Positions 37,601 through 51,258 are shown, numbered from the stretch's first letter. The stretch: 64,000 nt of DNA from Adineta steineri (GCA_905250115.1 CAJNOI010000003.1:536427-600426); one strand, 5' to 3'. Numbers and translations: made by a program. The notes: generated from the sequence alone by a model not told the origin.

Positions 37601-40600
37601 TGCATTAGATCTTTTACGTCAAGTTGAAACAGATCCTTATTCAAATCTTCCACCTGTTCATGATAATCAAATTCAAATACTTGAACATACAACACAAATT
37701 CCATCATCAAATTTAACAAAAGAACATACACGACTTACTACAAGTCATAGAATAGATCAACTTCAATCATTAGAACATACAGATGAACCAGTTATTTATG
37801 AAACAATCGATCAAGATCATATCGAAAAGATTCCTACAAAACAATATTTAACTAGTTCAGATGTTAGACAAGATATTCAAACAACTAATCGAGCTGAACA
37901 AAATTATATAAAATGGGGAGAAATTTCTCCTATTAAACAACATCAATCAATACAAAGTCATATAACTGACACTATATATGAACAAACGAAACCTTTTATT
38001 CCACTTCGACATGATCAACGAGAAACTGTTCGATCTACAGAAGAAATTGCTCAACAATTAGAAACACCTAAACATCCTGATTCAAGTACAATTTATAATT
38101 ATGGTAAGTAAATAAAATATATTTCATATCTTCTTCTTCTAATATTGAAAATAAACGGTTAGAATTACCACCTATTGATATATATATTACTTTACCTCCT
38201 TCTGTTATATGTGAGTTGCTCTGCTATGCTAGGTTTTGTTTGTTTGCAAATGAAAAAAAATTCAAAGAAAATCTTATTATAATGAAATATATTTTCATCT
38301 TATTTATTTAGGGCAAAAGAATGAACTTCCTATATCTCAAACATCATCATTTACTTCAGATCAAGATTTAAAACCACAAACATTTGATTCAGCTCGTATT
38401 GAATATGATCGTCATAGTTTATTGTCTCTTGATGATATTACACAACCAGTATCTCATCATCCACCAGCACTATTACAACATGATCAATTACATATAACTA
38501 CAGTAATATAAAATACTGAGACATTTTTTGGAGATAAAATTAATGTAATATTAATAACTTTTTTCTTTTAAGGATATTGATGTAGAACCTATGGGTTTAC
38601 ATGAAGAAATAGCACTTGAAAATGAAGTTACATATGATGGTTCACTTGGACGTGCATCATTGAATAAACCAATTCGACCATTGAATGCTCCAAGAATGGT
38701 AAGTACATAAAAAGAAAGAAAGAAAGAGTTAGGCATATGCTCAATCAGGTGTTGGTTAAATAATATATAATTAAAAAAAAGGGTAGACTATGGTGAAAGG
38801 TCTCATAAATAAAAACAAAAATAATTCTATTATTATTATTTCACATTCATTACCACAGCTTTTTTTCTTGCTTTTAATGTTCTATACACATTCGTACAAC
38901 ATATTCGTGCTTTTTTTTCATAATCTGTACCAAAAAAAAAATGCTTTTTTACATATTCACCAATTCCAATATATGCATCATATATATCCTTCTAGCTTGC
39001 TCAGACAAATATACCGGCTTTGCTGCTCGAAGAGCTGGCTACTGCTACTACTGCTGTACATGAACAGCATGCTACTCAAGTAACAGATACAGATTACGAT
39101 CAAAGAACACTTGAAAGAATTGAACAAGCTAATCATATACCGATTATTGTTTACGATACCGATTGGATAGATGAACAACTTGAATCTCTTCCAAATGAAA
39201 TTCAACCGAATAAACAAACTGCTCAACAACAATATCTATCAAATACTGAATATGAACAAGCTAAAGTCAATACACCAAAAGTAATTTTAGCTCGCGAACG
39301 TTATGAACGTATGGAAAATAATAATCAAGAAATATTGGAACATATGGAAACAAATTCTCATCAACATGATAATACTTACGAAAGAATTGATTCGTATATT
39401 GAACTACAATCAGTTCATAATAATGCGAATGAATCATATGAAGATTCATTTATAAGTGAACGATCAATAGATAATCAAGACATTTTATGTCGTCCTATTG
39501 ATACTAATCTAGAAATGAATGATGAACATGCATCATCATTATCAGATGATTCTTTTTTACTACGTCATCAACAAACAACAAATCTGAATTTTAATGAAAT
39601 AGATAATTTAGAGAATCCTCGTTCTTCTACCGCTTTTCTAACACTAAACTATCCTCATACTAATCAAGAGATAAATCCACCATGGCAACGCGCCTTTGAT
39701 CAACAATATTCTGATGAATATCATCCCGAACAACAAAATCTTGAACTTCAAACTGAACAAACACCACTTCGATATTTACCATCCATATTACCTGCAGTTG
39801 ATGAACAGTCACTGAAAGAATCCGATAATTATGTTACTGAATTTCATCAACCTAGTCTATCACATGAATATGTAGATATTCAAAGTTCAGATAGAATTCA
39901 ACTTCTACCTACCACACAAATCAATCAATCAAGACCAGTCTGTCGTGTATTACAACAACAAATATCATCAAGTGATGAACATGATTATTCAACAATATCA
40001 TCAATTCATCCTGATCATATTGATCGAATAGATACAACTCAAGCAAATCCACAATTAATCGAATCAATACATATTCAATCACCACCGCCGACTGTAGTCG
40101 ATATTGAAGTTCGTATTCGACCAATACATTCAGAAACATCATCACTTGTTGATATGGATTCATATTTAAATCGTCTAGAAGATAGTTTTGAACCTGAACA
40201 ACATTTACCATTAATTGATCAAATCTCTTTATCATATACGACATCACTACGATCGAATCATGATAGTACACAACGTGCTATCGAACGTTATGAACAAGAA
40301 CATTCATATTTTAGTCGTGCATTACCAACCGAATGGTTTACATCGTCAATGTTCCCACATGATGAACAATTAGTTGAACAATGGACAGTTGAAAGAAATC
40401 TTGAAACTATACAACGACAGGTAGAGTTAAAAACTAACACTGAGTGTGTAGATATTGTTGTTTCTGCTCTTGCTACTGATGCTTATTCTATTGGTGAGAG
40501 GTTCGAAGAAGAAAAATCGAATAGTCTAAATACAAATAGTGAACAACAAATGAATCAAATTGTATCAGCTGTTATCACTAGTCATTGTTCACCTACAAGT

Positions 40601-43600
40601 GACTATGAAACTGATTCACTTGATAAAGATAATGATACAACTTCGACTACAACAAGTGTTGATGGTGGTGGTCTTATTGTTTGTGCAACACCAATACAAA
40701 CTACATTAACAATACAATCATCAAATACAATACCTGATGATAATTATTTATTCGAAACAATAGTTAATGAACAAAAAGATAAAAATGATTTTTTATTAAC
40801 AATTAATTATGATCACAATGAACAAAATATTCATTGTGCGAAAGAAAATATAATTGAACTCGAAGACAATATATCATTATTTAATTTTGATGAACATCAA
40901 CGTGAATTATTAAATATTTTTTTTGAACCAGCATTTTTTCATTTACCATTAATTAATGAAATATCGATCTATCAAATAAGTTTTCATAATGAATATCCCA
41001 TTTTTTCTTCACCGTCAAATCTTCCTCTACCAATTGTTCATAATGATGATAATATTTCATCAAATGAATATAAAACAAATGAACACGAAATATTTTCCAT
41101 TGCACAAATCAATAATCAATCAGATAATGAAGAAGATCTCGAAAGTCTATCACATAAATATGAACAACCATCCTACATCGAACATTATCATATTCAATCA
41201 TTATATCCATTTTCCGAAACACTTTTTGTTCATATTGATGAACCACCAAATGTCATTGATCATGAAGATGAACAATCAATATCAAGTATTTTACCAGATG
41301 TTATTCTATCAACAACAATACAAATTGAGGTAAAATATATCAATGCAGCAAATAAATATAAGGGTCGCCTGCATGCATATTTATCTATTCGTTCGATCAA
41401 AAAAAAAAAAGTACTCGTAGACAATCAATGTAGTGTTACACAAAGTATTCTATTAAGAAACTTCGAACCTCTTACTTATTTTTTTTGCATGTTTATGCTT
41501 CTTGCTTTTTTTTCTCTCTTTCTACTAATCAATTTCTTAACATGCTATTGCTTTTAATTAATTATTTTGCATGCTTTTCTTTTCTATATACATATATATT
41601 GCACTGATTTAATCTACTAACATGTAACATTATATTTAATAATTAATATTAAACACCTTCATTTTTGTTTTGTCAATTAGTTTTAGAAGAAAATACTTTT
41701 ATATATTGTATCATTTTTTTATCTAATCAAACAAATTTTGACCATACCTAAAAAAGAAAAACCTTCACTTTTATATATTCATATAATATTAGATGAATAA
41801 TCTTTAAATACATAGATAAAGTAAGAAATTCTAACAAAAAATTTTTCGTTTGATTAATACATTCTGATGTATTATTGATCCGAAGAAAATAAATCATGAG
41901 TTGAGTGTGAGGTATTTTAGATAAATAAAAACATACACATAGTAATAGACTATTGTTTTATCACGAAATAAAACAATTAAAATAATGCACGTCCCGATTA
42001 GTGTCCATCTTTCATATATTCGTTCAAACAAACACACGTGCATGCATATATATAAACGAAAGACGACAAAAATGATACTTTATTTCTACATACTGAACCC
42101 TTCTAAATGCCAACATCATTATATTCATTCTTTATAACCTATGAACTGAGTGAAAGGACCCTACTGTTCATGCCAAGGGGCAACTAACATATCTCCTGTT
42201 CTCTATTATCATCATTATACATGCATACACACATACATATACTGAGTAGTAAGAATAAGTACTATGTCTTATCTGTCTATAGTGAACGACGAGTCGAGAC
42301 ACAATCCTCTTGCCTTTGTTGTTGTTGTTCTTCATCTTTTCGAAAAAAAAGAACAGTTAATAAGAGTCGATATGAACGATAGTCATCATTCTCTATATGT
42401 ATGAAATGAATTCAACGGTCGAGTAGGCTTATTAGTATAGTGTTGTATGTACATAGAAAGGCGAAAAGAAAATGATTAAGTAGTACAAATTGAGAAGGTC
42501 ATCGGATTGTAAAATCAAAAGAGAACCCATACTAACACAATAAAATGAAAACTTCCTCTATTGATTTTTTTGTTCAGTAAAGAAAAAAATTCATTTCACA
42601 ATTAGAATAATTATTTTTTTTTTCTACCTATCATTTAGGAATATATTCAACATGAAGTAAATGAAGTAACAATTTTACCAACAAATCCATCTATTGAACC
42701 AATACCATTAAATTCATCATTTGATCGAACTGAAAAAGCTCGACAAAGCAAAGAAAGTTATAATTTAGAACGTTTACCTGAACAGAAATATGTTGAAATT
42801 AATATAGCCACGCCTACACCATCAATGCGTAAAGGTAAGAAAAACTTTTCATAGGAATGTGTAGGCATTTATTCGGCATTTACTTACGCACGTCTTTCTG
42901 ATTCATCTCGAAAAATAATACCTCTATGTCATACTGGTTGTAATAATAATCATTCGAAACATCGGTATGAGGACGACAGTTTATATGTTTGCGATCGGTA
43001 TACACTTTCGAACGAAAAAAAAAAGAGAAATATACATATATATATATATATGAATTGTTAGTATTTCAACGAAGCTGAGAATATTATCGATATAATACAT
43101 CATTATTATTAGTGGCATTTCACATTTTTTACAAAGCAAAGTATATATCTGTATGTATTTATAAACTAATAAAAAGAAAATATAGAATCCTATTAAAGGA
43201 ATAAATATGTTTAGTGTTATTCGAAGAAAAAAAAATCGATTTTCGTTTTCTTTGTATTCTTTATACTTATCAATTTCTTTTTCTTGTAAAACAAGAACGA
43301 AACAAACGTGTTGTCCTCATTTTCAGTTCGATATAAGTTTTCATGACGTTAGCTGGTGGGTTTCTTCTTCTTCTTCTTTTAACAGACCTTTTTTAAGAAG
43401 ACGAAGAAGAATAAGGTAAAATATTTTCTGTTCTTTATCAGTAATGATGAATAGTAAAAGCATAAAGTCATAAAACTGTATAGATGGTGGAAATGCCAGA
43501 TTGTAAAATATAAAGAATAATATAAACTTTAACTTATTATTATTTATTCTTCACTTTTCTTTTCATATGAACTTGTCCTTTTTTTTTTGCTGTACATTTT

Positions 43601-46600
43601 TTTTTCTTTGTTTTAAATGTGTATGATCAAGACAGCCTGCTAGTAGTTTCATTTTTCATTTTAATCATTCAGACATCTATTGAAATTGAGAATAAGTTTC
43701 GATGGTGTGTTTTTTTTATACTTGATCATGCATCTATATATATATATATATTTGTTCAGAGTATATGCCATCAAAATAATCCTTAAGTATGTGAGGGTTT
43801 TGTCTACTAGAGGTTGATATTGGTTAAATCGTGTTGATAAGAGAGAGAGAGTATTAAATTTCTTATTGACTACTACTAAACAAAATAGTAGTTGTTCGAA
43901 AAAAAGAGAGGATTACGTGATATGATTAAATCTAGTCTTATTTCATGTTCTCTCTCAATATAAAAAACTTGATGATATTGAACATTTCTTTTTTTTTTTC
44001 TTCTTATGGATATAAAATCTATTTGTTGTTTTTGATAAAATTAAATCTTTAAGTCAAGTAGACAAATTGAAGAAAAGAAGTTATAATTGAAGGTTATTAT
44101 TTCTCTCTCTCTCTCTCTTTTTTTCTCTCCAACATTGATTTGATTCTTTCATCATTATTATGAGTGCTCAAGGTTATTCTTATTCCATTATAAGTATATT
44201 TCGTAGAGAAGAAAAATGAAGCAGCTCAAATGACGTGCACAAAAGGCAAGGTCGTTATGTATATAGGATGTACGAATACCTGACAGAATTTCCTTGAAAA
44301 AATCTCTTAATATACATGCATGTAAAGCTTGATAGTTCTTTCTTTTTTTTCTCTCTCTCTTCTATATATTTATATAATTTGAACAAAGCAATTAGGAATG
44401 CATCATTAAATAAATGAGTATGATATGGACCAAATATTTCTTAATAGGGTTTTTCTATGTTTTATTTTTCTTGTTTCGATATAAAAATAACACGAAAATA
44501 AATACGCCTCTATACTTATGTTGATATGATTGCTCTTATGTCCCAATATACAAGAGACTCGACAATGTTTTTTAATAGGTCTGCCGGAAAGCGTAGGAGT
44601 GCCACTGAGCGATACCTGTATAAGAAAACGGAACGAGCAATGCCGTGAAAGGAGAGCGCGCGCGAGAGAGCGAAAGGAGAATTAGAAAATTTTAAATGAT
44701 TCGTATATTGCCATTACCCTCTCTCGAGAACGATATTTTGGTTTTTTGTTTGCTTGCGTATAGCACACGATCAAGTGAGAAGAAGGAAGAGAAACAAGAG
44801 AAGAGAAGGTGAAATATAGAATCAATTCGATTATGACGGTTGAAAGAGAAAAGTTTTGAACTTTACCAAATACAACAATCATCTCCTTTTCTATTTCTCT
44901 CTCTCTCTCTCTCTTGTTATTAAATTCCACAGAAATAGAAAGAAAAAAAGAAAAAGTAATCAATCGCCGATAGGTATGTGGAAATGAAAAAAAATCTATT
45001 AAAGAAGATACCATCACATCTTCTTCTTCTTTCTTCACACTATAAAACAACCGATAAATGGTACCAATAACAGTAGTCTCTTATCATTCTACCTTTCGAT
45101 CTTTTTCTCTTACATTCATTCAATAAATCCTGATAAGACAAGTGATTTTTTTTATTATATATACCTTTACTTCATGCTACTCTTCAATCGATGAACAACG
45201 ACTACTAGTTATTATTACTCTTCCTACTCACATATTCAATTTTCTTTTTCTTTACGCAAGAATTTTAAAACAAAATGTAAATGCACATTATGTGCTTATA
45301 AGTTTCTCATCATCAGAAATTTCTTTTTTGTTAAATAATGAACACATTATCATCTTTACCAATGAATAAATCAATTGAATTACCATCAAATACTTCGACA
45401 CCTTGCGGTGCTACAATTAGATTAACTATAGAATATCGAAGTAAGATAAAATAATTAGTTTCTTTTTTTTTTCAAATTAGAATACATGTGTTAAATGAAC
45501 TATATTTTATATACATATACACACACACACATACACATGTAATATAAAGAGTCAATTGAGTTACGAAACAAGAGCGTGAACAAGGTTTAATAATTTCATC
45601 ATCGATCATTGAAATTTTCAAGTATTCGCTCCTCCCTCTTTCTTTTCTGCTTCACATAAGCTAACACTCAGACAATCGTTTGTGTGGTTTCTCTTTCAAT
45701 GAATGTGTATATATGTATGTACATGTTCTTTATATCTTGGAAGAAGAATGCCGTATAATATTGATGATCAATAAACCGAATAAAAATGAATGTGAGAAGG
45801 ACAACACATTAATTTCAATGAGTTTATAGAAAAGCGGTTTTATTGATTTTATTTTTATTATTAAAATAATAAATTGTAATGAATAATTTTTCTTCTTCTA
45901 TATATTTAGTTCGTCCAACACATTCTGGTAGTTTTACAGAAGAACTAACCATGGATAATACTGTCGCTGCTAAAATAGATCAATATGATAGATATCGTTA
46001 TACAGATGAACGAGATGATCTTCATTTTGCTACAACAAGATCACGAGAAAATTCCGATTATTTACCACCAAAACATCTACCTGTTGAATATGCACCGAAT
46101 CTTGAACGAGCACGCATATTATTAACATCAGATGTTGGCTCAAATGATCTTAATAAAAATGATGAAGTAGTTATACGTGAATCAATTGTTCAACATATAA
46201 GTGAAGATGAAAAATCGACATCAAGTGAAGAAGTTGTTTTTGAAGAATGGAGTGAAGAATTTCGTATACGTCGTACAGAAGAATATGATAGAAATACAAA
46301 TAGATTATTGCGTACAACTTTTGATGAAACAAGTCAACGTGTGAAAAGTGATGTTATTAAAGAAGAATATAAAGAAAAAAATGAGCGTATTAAAGGTCAT
46401 AAAAGTTATGATGTTGTTAAAGAAGTTTATCGACGTGTACCTGCTCATACAGTTGATCCAACAAAAACAACTATTGTCAGTTCTATTGAACGTCCAGAAA
46501 GTCATTCATACGAAGAGATTGCATCTACTCCTCATATAAGATTACCAAGAACACCACCTCCATCTAAAAGTCCAGTACATATTGGTAAATATATATATAT

Positions 46601-48341
46601 ATAATTTTTGTATTTATTCATACATTAAATTTTTCTTTAGAACGTACTCCACGAGAACGTAATTGGTCTTCAGAAGATATTTATACAACAGAAATTGTTT
46701 ATGATTCAAGACTTGCTCGTGATATTGAATCTGCAACTCATGGTGAACATATCGGTACAAGAATTAATTCAACAACACCACCACCATCATTATCAGCAAA
46801 TTATGATCGTGTACGTCCAGGTCAATATCCACCAATTCCATCAACAAATCAAGCAACAGTATCGAGAGTACCATCATCAAATTATGATCGTATATCAAGT
46901 ATCGTTACACCATCAACACATTTTTCTGATCGTCGACAACAAGAACGTGAAGATGTAGTTAGTGAAGAATATCAAGTTGAACTTGAACAACAACATAAAG
47001 ATCGTCGTTCACCATTTAATCAACGTCAAACATTAACTTTTGGTACAAAACAACAACGAGATGAAACATCCGAAGAAGAAGTTTCAGATCCATATGTTAT
47101 AACTGGTGATAATACATATCAAGGTTTATCAACAATCATTAGCGAAGCTGGACCAAGACGAGATTCTGATTGGAGACAAAAATTGAAAGAAGTGTATACT
47201 CCAACATCTGATGATGAACGATATGATCAGGTAAAAAAAATCGTTTTATTAATTAATTTCGTTTTTTTCATGAGAATTTGAGAGAAACCCCCTATTCCCT
47301 ATATATATCACAGTTTGGAAAACAAATAAATGGAAATTATACAGCACAACGAGTACTTGTTGTTCCAACAAATATTCAACAATACATTAATGAAGTTCAA
47401 ATAAAAATACCTAGATATGATAAAGCAGCATTATCTTGTCCATTACATCATGCTGTCAAAGAGATTCTTGTTTGTGTATCTCGAGAATCATCATCGGATG
47501 AAACGAAACAGGATAAGAAAAGTTTGGTACTAGATGATGTAAGTTGAGATAGGAGACATTCTTGCACGTTTGCATGTTATATCAATAATGATCGTTTTTT
47601 TTTATTTCTTTTACAAAGACAATCTTCTTCTTTTGTTATGATTTATAATTTCTGTGAAAAAAATTTTTATAAATAAAAAAAATTTTTTTTTCGTCTTATA
47701 GAATGTTCGTTCACGTGAATCAGCAAAGAAAATTATTTCACAATCGTATATCAATGAAGATCGTCCACAATTACCAAAACGTTCATCATCATCATCATCA
47801 ATTATTGATGAGCGTCGTGCTAGATTTGAACAGCAACAATCAATTGATACTTCAGGTAGTTTTATAGCAAATATAAGTGATCGACCAACATCAAGTCGTG
47901 TTGGAGAATTAAAAAATGCATTTGAATCAACAACAAATGGAAGTACAAGAGATGATCCATCGAAATATAAAACACCAGTCTCAACTAGTTTAACTGAACA
48001 ACGACGAAAATTGTTTGAAGAACAAGAACAAGCAAATAAAGAACGGACAATAACAAATCGTCGATCAGTAAGAAACTTTTAAGATAATTCTTCAGTTCAT
48101 ATACTTAATTTGCCTTGGGTCAATACTTGCTTCTATTTCTTGAGTGTACATATGCATGTGGGTTTGCTTTTTCCCTTTCCTTTTTTTCTCTTTATACTAA
48201 TCAGCACGGGAGGAGTAAAATCAATTTACTCAAAAGATTATGACTCGTCAATCATCATCTTTACAGCAGAACATTACACCGACAATTGTCGTATCACAGA
48301 AACGAGTTCATTATATAAGTGGTCGATGTCGAACTTATCTT
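28667..48341 (+). CDS. Very large low-complexity protein with internal domain duplication; 3' end lost in assembly gap
   Basis: Fourteen exons join with matching phase: 28667-28873, 32786-33575, 33743-34794, 35572-36867, 36924-38103, 38312-38502, 38573-38698, 39005-41329, 42639-42834, 45910-46584, 46641-47230, 47314-47538, 47702-48067, 48237-48341. They total about 3,108 codons without a stop, and a donor at 48342 points into the 100-N gap, so the C-terminus is missing. I do not recognise the family. The protein is Ser/Thr/Gln/Asn-rich and mostly disordered, with no signal peptide or membrane helix. Visible elements are four RYxF motifs in exon 2, a poly-Asn run, two copies of a domain of about 110 residues in exons 3 and 4, a charged coiled-coil-like EEW..EEFRIRRTEEYDR segment in exon 10, and short RARFE, LKNAFE and RKLFE elements in exon 13. 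A cytoskeletal or scaffold role is possible but only a guess. It could be two genes if the 3.1-kb intron is a real boundary. Confidence 0.75.
30012..30065 (+). other. Inverted-repeat element with two mutually exclusive stems
   Basis: GAGAAGCAGTCA (30012-30023) is perfectly complementary to TGACTGCTTCTC (30049-30060). AATTTGAGAA (30026-30035) is perfectly complementary to TTCTCAAATT (30056-30065). Both stems share positions 30056-30060, so only one can form fully. It lies in intron 1 and has no known function. Confidence 0.5.
31982..32020 (+). CDS. Candidate alternative first exon of the large gene
   Basis: An ATG opens 13 codons (MNMNFEISLSSIM) that end exactly at a consensus GTAAGT donor in phase 0, the phase needed to join exon 2 at 32786 or the candidate microexon at 32548. 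There is no direct support for a promoter here. Confidence 0.25.
32548..32610 (+). CDS. Candidate 63-nt cassette exon in intron 1
   Basis: The interval is bounded by a CGTAG acceptor and a GTAAGA donor. Its 21 codons are open in phase 0 on both sides, so inclusion would keep the reading frame between exons 1 and 2. The peptide is highly basic (EYDRTRVELQRK then SEKRKNK). It could instead be a leader exon of a downstream promoter. Confidence 0.4.
33003..33041 (+). repeat. AAT/AAC repeat encoding poly-Asn
   Basis: A near-perfect AAT/AAC triplet tract inside exon 2 of the large gene, giving more than ten consecutive asparagines. It is likely length-variable. Confidence 0.85.
34260..36275 (+). 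repeat. Internally duplicated protein domain (two copies, exons 3 and 4)
   Basis: Copy A is about 34293-34617 and copy B about 35887-36266. Each follows an acidic Asp/Glu cluster and opens with TVN-K/R-SL-I/L-DR. Each closes with an S-Y/F-T-x-E-D-I/V-x-D-I block, then VLE-x-YK-x-K-x-AI and a run of Arg/Lys/Glu. The middle is more divergent and predicted helical. Copy B is about 15-20 residues longer. I know of no named domain with this pattern. Confidence 0.65.
44579..44617 (+). CDS. Candidate 39-nt symmetric cassette exon
   Basis: The interval lies between TTTTTTAATAG and GTATAAG. Entered in phase 1 from exon 9 it reads GLPESVGVPLSDT and leaves in phase 1, so inclusion preserves the frame into exon 10. 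It is markedly GC-richer than the surrounding intron. Skipping also keeps the frame, as expected of an alternative exon. Confidence 0.4.
45338..45440 (+). CDS. Candidate alternative first exon giving a short isoform
   Basis: An ATG two codons after an in-frame TAA opens 34 codons (MNTLSSLPMNKSIELP, then SNTSTPCGATIRLTIEYR). They end at an A/GTAAGA donor in phase 1, exactly the phase required by exon 10 at 45910. Use of this exon would start the protein at the last third of the large gene, leaving out both duplicated domains. Because of the upstream stop it can only be a first coding exon. Confidence 0.45.
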
Positions 48342-48422
48342 GTATGTATTTCTATCATACTCATTTAATGATGGTTTATCTATTTTATTTTTAATAACTA
48401 GAAAAATCATTTCTTTTTGTCT

Positions 48423-48522
48423 NNNNNNNNNNNNNNNNNNNNNNNNNNNNNNNNNNNNNNNNNNNNNNNNNNNNNNNNNNNNNNNNNNNNNNNNNNNNNN
48501 NNNNNNNNNNNNNNNNNNNNNN
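48423..48522. other. Assembly gap (100 N)
   Basis: Exactly 100 N, the conventional placeholder for a scaffold join of unknown size. It falls in the intron after exon 14 of the large gene, so the last exon or exons are missing, and the order of the two flanks depends on scaffolding. Confidence 0.97.
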
Positions 48523-51258
48523 CTCAAATATTTCGAAATAAGATCTTAATGAAATAAAATTTGAACAATTGAGAATTAGATGAGAAATGCTTCGTTAGGA
48601 CGAATATGTTTTAACATTGTTTTGTGTTTATCTGAATAAAACTAAGCATTATTAAATAGTTTCATAATTTTATTCATATGTGATAATTTACATAAATTAT
48701 CTTTTCTTTACAGAATATTTAAGTTGAATAAACACAAGTTCGGATAAATAAAAGAAAGAATAACTTTGCATAACATTCAATTTACTTTTATATTTCACAA
48801 AATCTTCTTGAATTATTATTTGATAAAATTTTGTTTTTAGAAGAATAGATTTCTAACTATTTATTTGAGTTTGATAGAATAAATCGACTCTTCAAAAGTT
48901 TTATTCTTGGTCATAATAAAACATTTTAGTTTTATCGATTGAAATCTTACTGAGCGATAGAAAATGTGGTTGTTTATAAGAAAATATCCGGCATTTTACA
49001 ATTATTTATTCACAATGTCAGTCTCAGTATAGTGTATCTTCTTGATTTCTCTTGTACATCACAATATAGAACAAAAGAAATGATTGATATACTATTTTTA
49101 CTTATAACTATGTAAATTTGATCATAATTGTTCATCATGATGAACACTTTCAAAGAATGATAAAACTATGAATTCAATTAATTTATTCACGTATTTATTT
49201 CTCACAGATTTTACGTGCTCGATAATATTTATATCGTTGAATAGTATTTGATGAGGATTCATTCTGTAGATAAATAAGTGCGCTTTCCTTATTATTTATC
49301 TAATCTGTGAAATAAGAATATGATTATTTGTGCAGTACATTTCTGATAACACATTAATGTCGATTTATTTTCTCTTTGAACTGAATATAAAATAACAAAA
49401 TATTTTATTCTTGAGGAAGAGTTGTATTTCCTTCGTTCAGGCATGGTTTGCGATATATCCTTAACAAGAATAACATTAAATTTTGTTTGAAACACTTTGT
49501 TTTTCACATCCTTCCTACCAAATTTCAATATCTTGAACATCTTTTCATATTTACAGCAAATAATACGTGACATTTCATATCAGTTTTGAAAAAGGAAACG
49601 GATTCATTGTTTTTATTTATTAATATTTCCAGATGTTGTATTTGTTGAAAATATTTAAAAAAAAGAAAGTTCACATTGACATCATTGTATAGGCGACTAC
49701 GGAAAAAAAAGAAACAACTTGTCTTTATTTCATTTCAGTAGAAGACAAATATAAGTAACAGATGAGAAAATCATTTTACCAACAATCTTAATCATAGCAA
49801 ATCAAATGAAACTCTTCTCATTTTATTTATTTGATAATTTTCAAATTATATTTAGTAGAATCATCAACTTTAGTCGAAATTTTTTAGGTTATTCAATACC
49901 GAAAAAAGGATTTTCAAATGGTATCTTCCACTTAATTCTTATGTATTTGTTTGATTTAAAATATAGATAATAATGAGTGAATGGTTCGGATGCTTACTGT
50001 ATATAATCGTTTTTATGTAAAATATTTATGATAAAACATCATATGTCGATGAAAATAATACCATCATTTTCTTATTCAGATTTGATATAATTGCTGTTTT
50101 ATTTATGTTCACTTTCTCTACATAAATATTCAATCACAAATTAAGAAACAAATCTGAAACTTTGTTTCTCTAGTGAGAAAAATAATTAAAAGAATATAAA
50201 TAACTTTTCATAGTGCGGAGAAGACTGAGAGACAAATATAATATCCACAATCACCGATAGTCACAACTAAATATAATTATTCAAAGAATCTACATATTTT
50301 ACATGTTCTGTGATTGTAATTAAAATCATAGTTATAGTTCTCTCAAGCACTAGTCGCTTTTGTTTTCTTGAATGTTCTATTTCAATTTCCAATTAAATCA
50401 ATGAACATCATTATCATTTATCTATTCTGCAAAATAATTATTATATACGATAAAATCAAAATAAAACCCATTTCTAACCTTAAATATTGTCTAATTCTCA
50501 ATTGAATTAGAAGAATCATTGTGTATAGTAGAATATTTTAACATTAATTGTTTTTCTCTGTTAGAAAATGTTGCATATCCTTTGAACAGCCCTAATTACT
50601 AATGTTTTATTAACTAATAATTACACTAAATGTTGTCTTAAACAGTTTCATATCTATAGGAAATAACAACTATACCTGATAAGAGTTCGTTTTTGAAGAT
50701 TAACATTGAAAAAGGAAGTGTGTTTATTGTTTTTAGTTATATATAATGTTTTACATTAACACGATGATATAGGTCAAAAAAAAAAGAACTAATTATTTAA
50801 GAAAGAGAAAGAGAGAACATGATAAATATTTTTTCTATTATTTTAACAATTTTATAGTTGAAATCAGAATGAAAAACTTCTAAGATTAGTCGGTAAGGAG
50901 TATTAGATATTACTTAAAATATAGATTTCAATAATTAGCGAGAAACATAAATGATTCTTTATGAAAAGATATTCAAATAAACAGTTTAGCTTCTATGTAA
51001 TTATATTATTAATGACTGGAAATCTATAAATGAGAAAATGCTTTTATCGATTTTAGATTGTAAAAGTATTAAACTTTCAACAAGATTTCAACAATGAACA
51101 ATAGTAACAAAGTAGGAGTTGATAATGATGTAATTTATTGACAAAAAGAAAAACAATTAAATATGATATTTATTTTTTTTTGATTATTTTAGTCTGAAAC
51201 AGTTACGTCGAATACAACTCAATCAAAAAAATTGTATGTATTTTATGAATTGTAGACA
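48523..51258. other. Gene-poor AT-rich region after the assembly gap
   Basis: About 2.7 kb with no supported exon, no RNA gene and no continuation of the large gene that I can identify. The open frames are short and compositionally random. Confidence 0.5.

Larger units (their letters stand above)
42835..45909 (+). other. 3.1-kb intron of the large gene with possible internal promoter
   Basis: The interval runs from the GTAAGA donor after exon 9 to the TATATTTAG acceptor before exon 10, joining in phase 1. It holds CT/GA dinucleotide tracts (near 43839, 44103-44118, 44660, 44898-44914), a GC-richer island at 44579-44680, a candidate 39-nt cassette exon and a candidate alternative first exon at 45338. 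Confidence 0.55.

Noticed and set aside
39921..40271. 116-codon minus-strand open frame opposite exon 8
   Set aside because: Antisense shadow of a long A-rich coding exon, with no independent signal.
41330..41557. C-terminal extension of the exon 8 open frame ending in a hydrophobic Phe/Leu-rich tail, as if a membrane anchor
   Set aside because: A GAG/GTAAAA donor at 41330 and the phase-matched exon at 42639 show that this tail is intron read-through.
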